A stretch of 55,670 nt of DNA from Chloroflexi bacterium B3_Chlor (GCA_005223035.1 NJBK01000015.1:1-55670), one strand, 5' to 3'; shown: positions 32,470 to 42,492, counted from the stretch's first letter. Translations and numbers: made by a program. The notes: generated by a model from the sequence alone, not told the origin.

Positions 32470-33594
32470 CTAACCCGCGAACCTCAGAAGGGCGCCAATG
32501 CTGCCCAGCTCAGCAAGCCTCTCCTTGTTTGAACCTCTCACGAACCTGATTTCACAGTTCTGCAAGAAGGCTTGGCTTACAACGTTCTCAACTGTGTCTT
32601 CCAAGACCTCCGTCGTGGCTCCGCAGAATGGACAGGGATCCATCAAACAGAGTGAGCCGCAACTCGTGCAACGCTGGCCTGGCGCACTGAAGTCCTCGTT
32701 GACCAACAGCATAAGCACCTGACCTTTCTGCAGGGCATGGACGGTATCCTCCAGCCCTGCCGCACCAAGGTTGCCAGTGTGAACCTCTCCCCGCAGCTTG
32801 TCGATAGCTTCAGAATCGTAGGTCTCCCTGAGTTCGCTGGCAATGGTCAGTGTCTGCTCCTGCACCTCTTTCGGAGAGCTAATCATCTCCATGGGGAAAG
32901 TACCTGCCAGCCTATCCCTGAGATAGGAGTGGAGGTACTCCACGAATTCGCTCACTAGTTCTTCCGTACCAGCAACGAAAAGCCGACGGAACTCCTTCTC
33001 CTGAAAGAGAGAAAAGGTCTCGTCCGCAGTCTCCTTCAAATGGTGCATCACACGATCGTCGTGGTGACGCTGATAGCGGGCCTGAGCCCACCCTCCTTGA
33101 TCATGCCGACCTGGCACCACGCTAAAGATGTCGGATCGCTCCTCCACACCGGCCGGGTTGAGCAAGAAGATGCGAGCTCTTCCCTTCCCCACCAAGACTG
33201 TGCAATACCATTTGTGGCGATTCAGCAGCTCAATCATGGGTCTCATCCATGTAGCGTGATCCACAGCCAACAGCGGACCCGCCTTGTCGGGCAGATGATA
33301 TACTTTCCATAGGTCCGTGGCGGAACAGGCGAAAACGGCAAGGCCGCCCTTAGTCAGGACCCTCTCCTCCATCACCAACCGTTCGATGCGAGCCAAATCG
33401 TCAGCCACCGACTTGACCTGGCCGCTCGTCCAGTCTTCCCTGGCTGCCTGAGCTTCGTTGATCAGGTTCTTCAACCTGATGGTGGAGCCTTCCTCCGCTG
33501 GTTCGCCTTTCTCCAGCGGATAATAGAAGCTGCAGATGAGATTCTCATCATCTCGGTAGTTGGCTAGCTCCGTCAGCTCACCTTTGTCAAACAC
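32470..33594 (-). CDS. baeRF-type protein (archaeo-eukaryotic release-factor-like)
   Basis: It starts at a GTG with AAGGAGGG upstream. The 374-residue protein has an eRF1/Pelota-like layout: an N-terminal region with a VVPGRHDQGGWAQARYQRH loop, where GGW stands in the place of the GGQ motif, and a C-terminal domain with VHALQKGQVLMLLVNEDFSA. A zinc ribbon, CTSCGSLCLMDPCPFCG, follows. This is the bacterial archaeo-eukaryotic release factor (baeRF/VLRF1-like) group, thought to act in ribosome rescue or quality control. Lack of GGQ means peptidyl-tRNA hydrolysis is not assured. It is the last gene of the rho-to-baeRF run, 17 bases after the radical SAM gene. Confidence 0.82.
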   Translation of the reverse strand: MFDKGELTELANYRDDENLICSFYYPLEKGEPAEEGSTIRLKNLINEAQAAREDWTSGQVKSVADDLARIERLVMEERVLTKGGLAVFACSATDLWKVYHLPDKAGPLLAVDHATWMRPMIELLNRHKWYCTVLVGKGRARIFLLNPAGVEERSDIFSVVPGRHDQGGWAQARYQRHHDDRVMHHLKETADETFSLFQEKEFRRLFVAGTEELVSEFVEYLHSYLRDRLAGTFPMEMISSPKEVQEQTLTIASELRETYDSEAIDKLRGEVHTGNLGAAGLEDTVHALQKGQVLMLLVNEDFSAPGQRCTSCGSLCLMDPCPFCGATTEVLEDTVENVVSQAFLQNCEIRFVRGSNKERLAELGSIGALLRFAG

Positions 33595-33610
33595 TCACTG
33601 TCCCTCCTTG

Positions 33611-34621
33611 CTACCTGCGGACAACAGCCAGTTCTTGACCGCAGGAAGCACATCTGTTGCCCTCCAGATGCAGAGTGGTGTGATAGCCGATTCTGCCGAT
33701 GACCACCTCTCCACAAGAAGGGCACAAGGTGTTTTCGTGAAGATCCCCGGGCACGTTTCCAACATATACGTACCTGAGTCCCTGCTCCCGCCCAATTTCA
33801 GCCGCACGGTGTATCCTTTCAATGGACGTGGTTGGCTTGTCGCGCATCTTGTAGCGTGGGGTGAAGCGGGAGATGTGCCACGGAATGTCCGGCCCCACCT
33901 CATGGACGAACTGCGCAATCCGTCTCAGCTCATCATCGCTATCGTTGAGTCCTGGAATCAGCAAAGTCGTTACTTCGACCCACACGCCTCGTTGGTGCAT
34001 GGCCTCGATGGTTTCCAACACCGGTTGCAGTCTAGCACCGCATACTCGGCGATAGAATGCATCGCTGAAGCTCTTCAAGTCGACGTTCGCCGCATCCAGA
34101 TAGGGGCTGATCTCCTCCAACGCCTCAAGCGTCATATAGCCATTGGTGACGAAGATGTTCTTGATGCCTTCCTGGTGAGCGAGCTTCGCCGCATCGTAGG
34201 CATATTCGAAGAAAACGGTCGGCTCTGTGTAGGTGTAGGCGATACTATCACACGCATACCTCTTGGCCGCAGCCACAACCTGACCAGGAGGGAAGTCCTC
34301 GGCTGACGGAGACAACCCTTCTCTGGGAGCCTGAGAGATGTCCGCATTCTGGCAGAAGACACAGCGGAAGTTGCAGCCGACAGTGGCTATGGAGAAACTT
34401 CGCGTGCCGGGCAGGAAATTGTATATGGGCTTCTTCTCGATGGGATCCACATGCACGGCGATCGCCTGCCCATAGACCAGCGTGTAGAGAGTGCCTTCCA
34501 CGTTCTGGCGCACTCCGCAGATTCCGAGCCGATCGGGCTTCATCGTGCATCGATGGGCGCATAAGGCGCAACGTACAAGCCCTTTATCCAGCTTTGTGTA
34601 CAACATAGCTTCTTTGCGCAT
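33611..34621 (-). CDS. amrS: AmmeMemoRadiSam system radical SAM enzyme
   Basis: The 336-residue protein carries an N-terminal CALCAHRCTMKPDRLGICG, then the radical SAM motif in TVGCNFRCVFCQNADISQAP (C-x3-C-x2-C), and a C-terminal pair of CxxC (CPSC and CASC). This matches the radical SAM component that occurs with AMMECR1 and Memo proteins, whose product is unknown. AMMECR1/Memo genes are not present here. The ATG at 34621 has AAGGAG at ideal spacing and lies 38 bases inside the upstream DUF72 gene, so translation is coupled. Confidence 0.88.
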   Translation of the reverse strand: MRKEAMLYTKLDKGLVRCALCAHRCTMKPDRLGICGVRQNVEGTLYTLVYGQAIAVHVDPIEKKPIYNFLPGTRSFSIATVGCNFRCVFCQNADISQAPREGLSPSAEDFPPGQVVAAAKRYACDSIAYTYTEPTVFFEYAYDAAKLAHQEGIKNIFVTNGYMTLEALEEISPYLDAANVDLKSFSDAFYRRVCGARLQPVLETIEAMHQRGVWVEVTTLLIPGLNDSDDELRRIAQFVHEVGPDIPWHISRFTPRYKMRDKPTTSIERIHRAAEIGREQGLRYVYVGNVPGDLHENTLCPSCGEVVIGRIGYHTTLHLEGNRCASCGQELAVVRR

Positions 34622-35381
34622 CGCTTCTCCTTACCAGGTCTTTCACCAATCGTCCCAATTCCCAGGCGTTCTCCACAGCGTAGGCCTCAGCGTCGTTGTT
34701 GAAATAGACGAAGGTGTCATACCCGTGCTGCAACAAACGACTTGCGCGCCTCGCGAAGGGCCGCAACCGTTCCCCGTCGTAGGTCCCACGGTACTTGATG
34801 CCAACCCCATGCATTCTCGTGTACACGATGGGGCCTGTGATGACAAACGGACAATGGAAGTCAGGGAGGCTGATGTGGCAAAAGGCCACCCCCTTTTCGC
34901 GCAACAGTTCGAAGACTTCATCACAGTGCCAACTCTGATCTCGAAACTCGATCACGTGTTGGAGATCGCAGGGCAACAAGTCCAGGAATTCTCCAAGCCG
35001 TTCCGCCTCGAAATGCAAGTTGGGCGGCAGTTGATAGAGGATAGGGCCCAGCTTGCCTCCCAGCAACCTGGCCCGCTCCAGGAATCGGTCAAGAGTTCCT
35101 TCGGTTCGCCTCAGTTTCCTGAAATGAGTGATGGTACGCGGGGCTTTCAGGGCATAAACGAACTGCGCTGGGCTCTCTTCTCGCCAACGCACGAAGGTCT
35201 TTTCCGCAGGCAGTCGATAAAAGGTGTAGTTGATCTCGACGGTGGAGAAGTGGCGAGCATAGTGAGCAAACCACCGGCGAGGAGGCATGTCGACGGGGTA
35301 GAAAAGGCCACGCCAGTGGTTATAGCTCCAACCCGAAGTGCCGACGAAGAACTTGCCTCTTTTCACTCCTCGGCCCTGCAA
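34584..35381 (-). CDS. DUF72 family protein
   Basis: The 265-residue protein has the DUF72 pattern: FFVGTSGWSYNHWRGLFYPV at the start, FSTVEINYTFYRLP, FVYALKAPRTITH, LGPILYQLPPNLHF, VIEFRDQSW, and DTFVYFNNDAEAYAVENA at the end. The family has a TIM-barrel fold and no proven reaction; it often sits beside repair or nucleic-acid genes. It overlaps the radical SAM gene downstream, and follows the M23 gene by 35 bases. Confidence 0.92.
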   Translation of the reverse strand: MQGRGVKRGKFFVGTSGWSYNHWRGLFYPVDMPPRRWFAHYARHFSTVEINYTFYRLPAEKTFVRWREESPAQFVYALKAPRTITHFRKLRRTEGTLDRFLERARLLGGKLGPILYQLPPNLHFEAERLGEFLDLLPCDLQHVIEFRDQSWHCDEVFELLREKGVAFCHISLPDFHCPFVITGPIVYTRMHGVGIKYRGTYDGERLRPFARRASRLLQHGYDTFVYFNNDAEAYAVENAWELGRLVKDLVRRSDAQRSYVVHKAG

Positions 35382-35416
35382 CCGCTCGACAAGAAGCTTG
35401 AGGAGTCTCCCGAGAC

Positions 35417-36466
35417 CTATCCGCGGGGCAAGAAACCCACCGGGTTACGCTTCACACCACCTTGTCGAATCTCGAAATGGAGATGGGGTCCCGTAGATCG
35501 GCCCGTGCTGCCCATCAAGCCTATGACCTGCCCTCGCTGCACCCCCTGCCCAGCTATGACTCGGATTTGGCTCAGATGGGCATACAAGGTTTCGAAGCCA
35601 TTGCCGTGATTGACGATGATGTAATTGCCGTAGCCCCCCATCCACCCTGTGAATGCTACGTAGCCGGAGTCAGCAGCGTAGATAGGCACGCCGGTGACCG
35701 CACCTATGTCTATGGCTTGGTGTCCCAGCCAGTAACTCTGGGTCAGGTACCCGCTGGCAGGCCACATGAAGTTGCCGCTGCCCTGCGGAGCATTGGGCGG
35801 AGGGGGCGCGGTGGCTTGCACATATCGCGGCACCAAGGGTCTCGTACCGCCAGGTATGACCAGCCTCTGTCCTACCTGTAATTCGTAGGGTTCGGCCAAG
35901 TCATTATGCTCGCACTCGACGATGACCGATACCTCAACACTATATCGCTCAGCAACACTCTGTAGGGTATCGCCCGCTTTCACCTCGTGGTATGCCCCAT
36001 CCATGGGCAGGATAAACAGCTCTTGTCCCACCACGATGTAATCTGGCCAAGTTTCCAGTTCCGGGTTAGACCACAGGATTGTTTCCGGTCGGAGTCCCAA
36101 ACTCTGAGCGATTTTCGAGACATTATCTCCTGGCTGAACAACATAGACGATGACCCCCTGGCGCCCTCTTTCCGGAATGATGGTTATTGGCGCCACCCCT
36201 CTCGTAAGAAAATCCGGGTTCTCCTGTCCGCCCGTGCCCCAGGAGACGAACGTAACCTCCTCCGGAGAAGCAACGCGGAGGCTAAAACCCTCGCCTCTTT
36301 GCAGATCCTCAACTCCAAGCCCGCCACCGAGGAGGACAAGAGCGACTACCAAGACAATGGCAAGGTGAGAAGTGAATCGCGAGAGGATCAGATCATCGCT
36401 TCTGTACGAATCGATAAGCTCGGTCAGGACCCGTGGAATCCTACTTTCGGTGGAGAACTCAAGCAT
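35417..36466 (-). CDS. LysM-containing M23 endopeptidase
   Basis: The 349-residue protein has a membrane anchor or signal helix (LAIVLVVALVLLGGGLGV) and two LysM repeats (VYVVQPGDNVSKIAQSLGLR and YHEVKAGDTLQSVAERYSVE). A Pro-rich spacer leads to a LytM domain with HQAIDIG (H-x3-D) and HLHFEI (H-x-H) as the zinc site. All four zinc-site positions are kept, so it should be active on peptidoglycan peptides outside the membrane. It lies 28 bases after rho. Confidence 0.92.
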   Translation of the reverse strand: MLEFSTESRIPRVLTELIDSYRSDDLILSRFTSHLAIVLVVALVLLGGGLGVEDLQRGEGFSLRVASPEEVTFVSWGTGGQENPDFLTRGVAPITIIPERGRQGVIVYVVQPGDNVSKIAQSLGLRPETILWSNPELETWPDYIVVGQELFILPMDGAYHEVKAGDTLQSVAERYSVEVSVIVECEHNDLAEPYELQVGQRLVIPGGTRPLVPRYVQATAPPPPNAPQGSGNFMWPASGYLTQSYWLGHQAIDIGAVTGVPIYAADSGYVAFTGWMGGYGNYIIVNHGNGFETLYAHLSQIRVIAGQGVQRGQVIGLMGSTGRSTGPHLHFEIRQGGVKRNPVGFLPRG

Positions 36467-36494
36467 GTGGTCACCCAGTGCAGCGCACTTTCTC

Positions 36495-37811
36495 TCAAAG
36501 GAGTTCTTTGTTGAGTGTCTGGATGAACTCCTTGTTGCTTTTCGTCTTGGCCAAATAAGCCAGCAGTGGCTTAACCGCTTCCGTACCCCCTCCCATCTGA
36601 TCTATCATGCTCCGAATAATCCAGACCTTGCTGAGGACTTCCTCGCCTAGCAGCAACTCCTCGCGGCGGGTTCCCGAACGGTCGATGTCGAAGGCAGGGA
36701 AGATACGCCGCTCGGCTAGACGCCTGCTGAGGTGCAGTTCCATGTTTCCGGTACCCTTGAACTCCTCGTAGATCATATCATCCATCCGGCTGCCGGTATC
36801 TATCAGGCAGGTAGCGACGATAGTCAGACTGCCCCCGTCCTCAATGTTGCGGGCGGCGCCGAAGAATCTCTTGGGAGGATACAAGGCCGCGGGATCCAGG
36901 CCTCCCGAAAGCGTACGTCCACTGGGAGGTACGGTAAGATTATATGCCCTGGAAAGACGCGTGATGCTGTCCAGCAGAATCACCACGTCACGACCGCCTT
37001 CCACCAAACGCTTAGCCCGAGCGAGACACATCTCTGCAACCCTGGTGTGGTTTTGGACTGGGTCGTCGAAAGTAGAGCCGTACACCTCAGCCTCCACCGA
37101 GCGATCCATGTCGGTTACCTCTTCCGGCCTCTCACCGACAAGGCAGACCATCAGGTGGATATCCCTGTGGTTGGCAGTGATCCCATTGGCAATCTGTTTC
37201 AAAACGGTAGTCTTCCCCGCCTTGGGAGGGGAAACGATCAACCCTCGCTGTCCGCGACCAATGGGAGCTAGGAGGTTCATTAGCCGGGTGGTCAGGATCT
37301 TGGAGGAAGTCTCCAAATCGAGTAGTTCCGTGGGAAAGATGGGGGTGAGACTCTCGAACACAGGCCGTCGTTTGGCTGCCTCGGGATCCAACCCATTCAC
37401 GGCCTCCACTCTCAGAAGACCGAAGTATTTCTCTGAATCCTTCGGAGGGCGTACCTGTCCTATCACCGTATCACCAGTCCGCAGCCCGAAGCGACGAATC
37501 TGTGACTGAGACACGTACACATCCTCCGGCCCAGGCAGAAGATGATCCGAGCGCAAGAAACCTATGCCCTCTTGAACGATCTCAAGGACCCCCCCTCCAA
37601 AGATGTGGCCCTGTTCCTCAGCCTTCGCTCTCAAGAGGCGAAAAATGAGGTCTTGCTTCTTCAAACGACTGATGCCGGAGATGCCCTGCTCCGCAGCCAT
37701 CTCCCGCAGTTCATCGAGGGTCATCATCTCTAGTTCGGCAATATTCAGTCTATCAGGAGGCCTGGACTCGGGCTGCTCCACATTCTTGGTGGCGTGGTCA
37801 TTGGTGCTCAT
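36495..37811 (-). CDS. rho: Transcription termination factor Rho
   Basis: The start MSTNDHATKN has GAGAGGAAG upstream and gives 438 residues; a start at 37862 would add 17 residues. It has the Rho_N helices (MTLDELREMAAEQGISGISR), an RNA-binding cold-shock-like domain (GGGVLEIVQEGIGFLRSDHL), and an ATPase core with the P-loop SPPKAGKTTVLKQIA (about 198) and VVILLDSITRLSRAYN. Rho is a hexameric RNA translocase that stops transcription. A promoter at 38025-38053 leaves a leader of about 200 bases, long enough for autoregulation. Confidence 0.96.
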   Translation of the reverse strand: MSTNDHATKNVEQPESRPPDRLNIAELEMMTLDELREMAAEQGISGISRLKKQDLIFRLLRAKAEEQGHIFGGGVLEIVQEGIGFLRSDHLLPGPEDVYVSQSQIRRFGLRTGDTVIGQVRPPKDSEKYFGLLRVEAVNGLDPEAAKRRPVFESLTPIFPTELLDLETSSKILTTRLMNLLAPIGRGQRGLIVSPPKAGKTTVLKQIANGITANHRDIHLMVCLVGERPEEVTDMDRSVEAEVYGSTFDDPVQNHTRVAEMCLARAKRLVEGGRDVVILLDSITRLSRAYNLTVPPSGRTLSGGLDPAALYPPKRFFGAARNIEDGGSLTIVATCLIDTGSRMDDMIYEEFKGTGNMELHLSRRLAERRIFPAFDIDRSGTRREELLLGEEVLSKVWIIRSMIDQMGGGTEAVKPLLAYLAKTKSNKEFIQTLNKELL

Positions 37812-38024
37812 CAGCTTCCTCTCTTTTCTTGGTCCAAGGGGCAAGTAAGGTCCGATTTCCAACTACAATCGACTCAGAAGTTCAACTGGTACATCGACCC
37901 CAAAGTCGCATCATGACGTCATACCCTGGGAGGCGCCATGCCAACAAGGGGTATAAAGGCAAGAGGATTCATCCATGGCAACTAGGGGGAGCAAGAACTG
38001 ACCTGGTTACGGAAAACCATGTAT

Positions 38025-38053
38025 ATTATAGCACATTTCTGCAATCACGTCAA
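38025..38053 (-). promoter_or_regulatory. Promoter of rho
   Basis: Minus strand: TTGACG (38053-38048), 17 bases, TATAAT (38030-38025). The leader runs from about 38017 to 37812 and contains no other gene. Confidence 0.75.
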
Positions 38054-38333
38054 GTCAACCCGCAGACCAAGTACTCACTGCCCTAGGACGCCCCGTACCG
38101 CGGGTCCTCTTGAGGCAACCGCCCCTGCAGACTCAGCAAAGCCCCCTGGGGATCCTCAGAGCAAGTCAGGATCTTCCGGCTCGGGGGAGAACGCGGATTG
38201 CGCGTGGAGCACTCTACGAGGCACGTCGAATCTCTCGCGGGCCTCTTTGTTGACTGGTTTGACCTGGGGTCTTCGCAGAAGTCTACGTTCCGCCCCGTCG
38301 GTCGCGCGCAACCTGCGCACAGGCCCCCGATAC
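38054..38333. other. Intergenic region upstream of rho, no clear gene
   Basis: A short basic frame on the minus strand (about 38311-38156, ending EPEDPDLL) has a poor start site and no motif. I see no RNA gene or terminator. Confidence 0.35.
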
Positions 38334-38864
38334 TTAGACGCCGTGGACAAAGAAGACGGCGATATCCTGGTTGGTATAGTAGCGGTCGTTGAAACCACAG
38401 AAGACAAAACCATGCTTGCGACAGAAGCAAATGGCGGGGTAGTTCTTGGTCTGCGTCTCCTGCATGATGGCCCGCAGATCATGCTCTCTCGCCCAGCGAA
38501 AGGCGGCTCCCAGCAAATCGGTCCCGATTCCCTGGCGACGGTATTCCTTGAGCACTGCCATGTCCTTGATCCATCCTGTACCGTGCCAGGGCTGAACTAT
38601 CATATCCAAGTACCCACGAATCTCACCCTCCTCCTCAGCCACGAGGAAACACTCGTCCCGCTCCCAATCTCGCACGAGGTAGTCGGTGTCTCGCGGGGGT
38701 TTCGCACGTACCGAGCGCGGCAATCTCACGGTCTGAAAGGCGATGACCATCTCTTCGTACGGCCTTTCCTCTGTCCGGATCTGCCACACGTAGTCAGTCA
38801 CGTATGAGGCATCAATGAGAACACAGGCGTTGAGGTCCTTCAAAGCTCCTTTGCGAACAATCAT
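38334..38864 (-). CDS. GNAT-family N-acetyltransferase
   Basis: The 176-residue protein has the acetyl-CoA loop YRRQGIGTDLLGAAFRWA (Q/R-x-x-G-x-G/A) after GTGWIKDMAVLKE, and the C-terminal AICFCRKHGFVFCGFNDRYY. The substrate is not predictable. Its ATG overlaps the TGA of the DUF58 gene (ATGA), so it is translationally coupled as the last gene of the receiver-GGDEF-MoxR-DUF58 run. Confidence 0.9.
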   Translation of the reverse strand: MIVRKGALKDLNACVLIDASYVTDYVWQIRTEERPYEEMVIAFQTVRLPRSVRAKPPRDTDYLVRDWERDECFLVAEEEGEIRGYLDMIVQPWHGTGWIKDMAVLKEYRRQGIGTDLLGAAFRWAREHDLRAIMQETQTKNYPAICFCRKHGFVFCGFNDRYYTNQDIAVFFVHGV

Positions 38865-40135
38865 CTACCAACCTCAACCCTCTGGGCGAAGGATTCCTCC
38901 AACGGGACGCCGTTTTTCACCAGGTAGGCTGGTATGTTGCTGGCAGCCAAACTGGCCATAGTTTCCAACGAACTGGGGGCGTCACCGAAGGTGCTGGCCT
39001 CCAGATGGACAGCCACTACGTCGATACCTTTACGCTTCAGATCCCGCAGGCCACCGACCCAAGAGCCGAATGTCGAGGGAGTAATGACTATAAGGGTCGA
39101 CCCTCCACCCAATTGATTGCCCTCCGCGGCGATAACCTCCGCCATGGGAACACAGCCCTCAGCTCGGACCACGGCCAGGGATTCAAGGAATCTGACCAAC
39201 TGTCTCTCCCCACGATCCACTTGGACTATCTCACGCCGTTGGCCGTAGCTGATCATCCCTAGTGCTCTCCTTTGGGAGAGTAAATGCTTAGCCAGTGAAG
39301 CAGCTATGGTGGCGGCATACTCCTCCGTGCTGGGGTTTAAGGGCAGACTGGACCGTACTCGGTACGGAGCGTCGACGGAGTCAAACACAAGCTCATCCGC
39401 ATGAGTACCTGCCTGTACCCCCTCTTCCATATCCACGAACAGCCATATGTCGGCCAGCGGGTCCAGTTCGAACTCCTTGGAGATGAGACGGCTTCTTCGA
39501 GCCGTGGATAGCCAATGTATCCGGTTGAAGCTGTCGCCAGGCATATAGTCTCTGACGCTCGATACGTTAGTGGTTATCTGCTGCGTTTGGCGCTGCAGGG
39601 CATCTCCCCCAGAAAGCCGGCCGATGGGTGCCTTGAAATAGGGTACATCGACTGTGGCTGGATAGACGACCAACGTGGAAGTGAGTGATACATCACGCTT
39701 CACTTGGAACAGGCCGAGGGGATCACCACTGACGAGAGTGACTGGGCCGAAGTTGAACTTGCCCCGCCGCTTGCACCTGGCGCGCAGCATCCAACTCCGC
39801 TCCTGGTGCGCAGGCAGGGAACTGAGCACACGATCAGCCTGATAACCTGCCAAACCGGAGTGGTCTTGCATCTCCACCCACAGTTTGGGCAGCGGCCCTT
39901 TATTTCCGATGAGAAACCTCTCTTGAATCACGCCCCCCACCTGTGATCTGTTGGAGCGCAATTCACGAGACCCACTCAGCCAGCGGATATTGAGCCAGGC
40001 CCACGCGAAGCTGAGGGCGATCAAAGCCACCATTACGTAGACTGTGCGAATGAAAAGCTTGTGTCCGGTGACCAAGGTTGGCACAAGTACGAGCGCCAGT
40101 AGAACGAAGATCGCCGGATTTGCCTTTACACGCAC
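38861..40135 (-). CDS. DUF58 membrane protein
   Basis: The 424-residue protein starts at a GTG, with two N-terminal membrane helices (IFVLLALVLVPTLV and VMVALIALSFAWAWLN), then a beta-rich part. The DUF58 signature is SVRDYMPGDSFNRIHWLSTA followed by LISKEFE. The C-terminal half is a von Willebrand-like region. DUF58 proteins usually pair with MoxR ATPases, and that ATPase gene lies 32 bases upstream. A transglutaminase-like partner, common in such sets, is absent here. Confidence 0.9.
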   Translation of the reverse strand: MRVKANPAIFVLLALVLVPTLVTGHKLFIRTVYVMVALIALSFAWAWLNIRWLSGSRELRSNRSQVGGVIQERFLIGNKGPLPKLWVEMQDHSGLAGYQADRVLSSLPAHQERSWMLRARCKRRGKFNFGPVTLVSGDPLGLFQVKRDVSLTSTLVVYPATVDVPYFKAPIGRLSGGDALQRQTQQITTNVSSVRDYMPGDSFNRIHWLSTARRSRLISKEFELDPLADIWLFVDMEEGVQAGTHADELVFDSVDAPYRVRSSLPLNPSTEEYAATIAASLAKHLLSQRRALGMISYGQRREIVQVDRGERQLVRFLESLAVVRAEGCVPMAEVIAAEGNQLGGGSTLIVITPSTFGSWVGGLRDLKRKGIDVVAVHLEASTFGDAPSSLETMASLAASNIPAYLVKNGVPLEESFAQRVEVGR

Positions 40136-40167
40136 TGTCTGCGCCTTTCTTAGGAGCTCCGATAAGC

Positions 40168-41124
40168 CTAGCCTTCCCTCTTCACCGGAGCGCCCGGGAC
40201 CTCCACGGTCTGTAGAACCTCTTTGATCACAGTGCGGGGATCAACTTCCTTTATTCTGGCCGAAGGGTTGACTATGAGGCGATGCGCCAAACAGGGTTGA
40301 GCTAACGCTTTCACGTCATCAGGGATGACGTAGTCGCGCTCCAGGAGCGCAGATCGAGCCTGACAGGTTCTGTAGAGGGCGAGGGACCCTCGAGGGCTAC
40401 TGCCCAAGTAGACGTCGGGATGACGGCGGGTAGCTCCCACCAGGGCCACGATGTACTCCTTTATCGCATCGTGGACGTAGACATCCTTGATCTGCTCTTG
40501 CATGTCCAGCAGTTCACCCGTATCGATCACCTGCTCTATGGTCTCAATCGGGTGAACGTATTGCTGAGCCTCCAGGATACGTATCTCATCCGCCGGGCTA
40601 GGGTAACCGAGACTTATGCGCATCAAGAAGCGATCCAACTGAGCTTCGGGCAGGGGAAAGGTACCTTCATACTCGATGGGATTCTGCGTCGCCAGTATGA
40701 GGAAAGGCTTGCCCAGAGGGTGGGTAACACCATCAACGGTTACCTGATGCTCCTCCATCGCTTCTAACAAGGCAGACTGGGTCTTGGGGGTGGCACGGTT
40801 GATCTCATCTGTGAGTACGATGTTGGCCATGACGGGTCCAGGGCGAAACTCGAATCGCCCTGTGCTCTGGTCATAGATGGAGACACCGGTGACATCACTG
40901 GGTAGCATATCCGGGGTGAACTGAATCCGCTTGAATGTACAGCCCAGAGATCGAGCAATGGACTTGGCCAGCATAGTCTTTCCCACACCGGGCACATCGT
41001 CAATGAGAGTATGCCCTTGACAGAGAAGGGCAATGAGAGTCAGCCGTACCTCCTCGTGCTTTCCGATTATGACCTTCTCCACATTGTCAGTGATCTTCTG
41101 GGCAGTGACTTGAACACTATCCAT
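40168..41124 (-). CDS. MoxR-family AAA+ ATPase
   Basis: The 318-residue protein has Walker A in [15 protein letters not shown], Walker B in [20 protein letters not shown], sensor [20 protein letters not shown], and QLDRFLMRI. It belongs to the MoxR group, chaperone-like AAA+ proteins that act with VWA/DUF58 partners in protein maturation. It sits between the receiver-GGDEF gene (13 bases upstream) and DUF58. Confidence 0.93.
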   Translation of the reverse strand: MDSVQVTAQKITDNVEKVIIGKHEEVRLTLIALLCQGHTLIDDVPGVGKTMLAKSIARSLGCTFKRIQFTPDMLPSDVTGVSIYDQSTGRFEFRPGPVMANIVLTDEINRATPKTQSALLEAMEEHQVTVDGVTHPLGKPFLILATQNPIEYEGTFPLPEAQLDRFLMRISLGYPSPADEIRILEAQQYVHPIETIEQVIDTGELLDMQEQIKDVYVHDAIKEYIVALVGATRRHPDVYLGSSPRGSLALYRTCQARSALLERDYVIPDDVKALAQPCLAHRLIVNPSARIKEVDPRTVIKEVLQTVEVPGAPVKREG

Positions 41125-41137
41125 CGCTTCGTACTCC

Positions 41138-42145
41138 CTAAGGGCCAGCGGGCCTCACACAGTTGCCCCCCTGGGCCTTAGCCTCGTACAAGGCCTGGTC
41201 AGCCTTCTGCACCAGTTCCGCCTTGCCCGCGGCATCGGTGGGATAGCTCGCCACCCCTATACTGATTGTCATCGTTCGATCCTCAAAAGCAAGGCCTTGG
41301 ACGTGCTCGCCACTGGGTTCTTCCACCAGCTGGCTCAGACGATTGCCAGTGATCATGGCGTCCGCCTTGCCCGTTTCCACCAGAATCACAGCGAACTCAT
41401 CGCCTCCGTACCTGGCCACAACATCACAGTTGCGAACGGCCTTCTTGAGCAACCAGGCTATATCCCTCAGGATCACATCGCCAGCCTGATGACCGAAGCT
41501 ATCATTTACCACCTTCAAATGGTCCAAATCTATCATCAGTAGTGATAGGGGGCGACGAAATCTGTCCGAACGGGATATCTCGGCCGAAAGCAGTTCCTCA
41601 AACGAGCGACGATTATACACCTCTGTCAAGCCGTCTATCTGCGACAAACGTTTGTAGAAATCCCTCTCCCCAGCAGCCCGCAGGAGTCTGCGCTTCTCCA
41701 GCGCCTTGTCCACCACGATACTGATCCGATCCACGTTGAACGGCTTGCTGATATAGTCGTAGGCGCCGAGTTTCATAACCTCTACAGCGGACTCCACCGA
41801 AGCGTATGCAGTAATGACTACCACTTCACAGAAAGGGTCCAACTCCTTCGCTTTCCTCAAGACACCCATGCCGTCGACGCCGGGCATTTTCAGGTCCGTG
41901 ATGACCAGGTCGAAGGAGTCCTTCTCAAGCTTCACTATCGCATCTTGACCGCCCAGACATATCTCTACCTGGTGCCCACCTCCAGCCAGCAGCCTCTTGA
42001 GGAACCTGCAGACAACTTCCTCATCGTCCACAACCAGGATTTTAGGCAGGACGTTGGCTTCCCCTTCGCTGGTCACCTCCATGGCGTCTTTGACTTCTTG
42101 GAGGTCCTTCGCCACTTCCTCAAGGTTACTTCGCTGCCCCATCAT
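41138..42145 (-). CDS. Response regulator with GGDEF diguanylate cyclase domain
   Basis: The 335-residue protein has an N-terminal extension (about 30 residues) and a receiver domain ([18 protein letters not shown]; phospho-Asp in [12 protein letters not shown]; Lys in ISKPFNVD). A GGDEF domain follows with [16 protein letters not shown], the intact active motif RYGGDEF, and an R-x-x-D (RNCD) in the right place for an inhibitory I site. It should make cyclic di-GMP when phosphorylated, with product inhibition. The gene leads the MoxR-DUF58-GNAT run and is divergent from a receiver-GAF-histidine kinase. Confidence 0.93.
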   Translation of the reverse strand: MMGQRSNLEEVAKDLQEVKDAMEVTSEGEANVLPKILVVDDEEVVCRFLKRLLAGGGHQVEICLGGQDAIVKLEKDSFDLVITDLKMPGVDGMGVLRKAKELDPFCEVVVITAYASVESAVEVMKLGAYDYISKPFNVDRISIVVDKALEKRRLLRAAGERDFYKRLSQIDGLTEVYNRRSFEELLSAEISRSDRFRRPLSLLMIDLDHLKVVNDSFGHQAGDVILRDIAWLLKKAVRNCDVVARYGGDEFAVILVETGKADAMITGNRLSQLVEEPSGEHVQGLAFEDRTMTISIGVASYPTDAAGKAELVQKADQALYEAKAQGGNCVRPAGP

Positions 42146-42197
42146 CTCACGTTCTCCAAAGCTTCGTCCATGGCTGGGATCTTGGGGGATACATTAA

Positions 42198-42226
42198 ATT
42201 ATACCAGACTTCTCCCTCTCTGGCAA
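42198..42226 (-). promoter_or_regulatory. Promoter of the receiver-GGDEF operon
   Basis: Minus strand: TTGCCA (42226-42221), 17 bases, TATAAT (42203-42198). Confidence 0.7.
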
Positions 42227-42492
42227 GCGTTTCGGGGGCGAACACTCGAACCCCGCCCGCTTCTCGACCCAGGTTCAAAGCAAGCGACCTTCCCGGCCGG
42301 TATGGGTGCGCAGACTGGCTCTCCCACATGACGTTACCCAGCAGGTCTGTTGATTGAAGCCGTGTCGCGAGACCACGTGGGCCGCGCTCCAAAGAGATTC
42401 GCGCGACCGGAAGGACCTTGGGGCTCCGGTAGTCACCTCTCATCCTATTGGCCGCAACTCGGACGTGCTTCGCCAAGACCTCCTTCTAGTTA

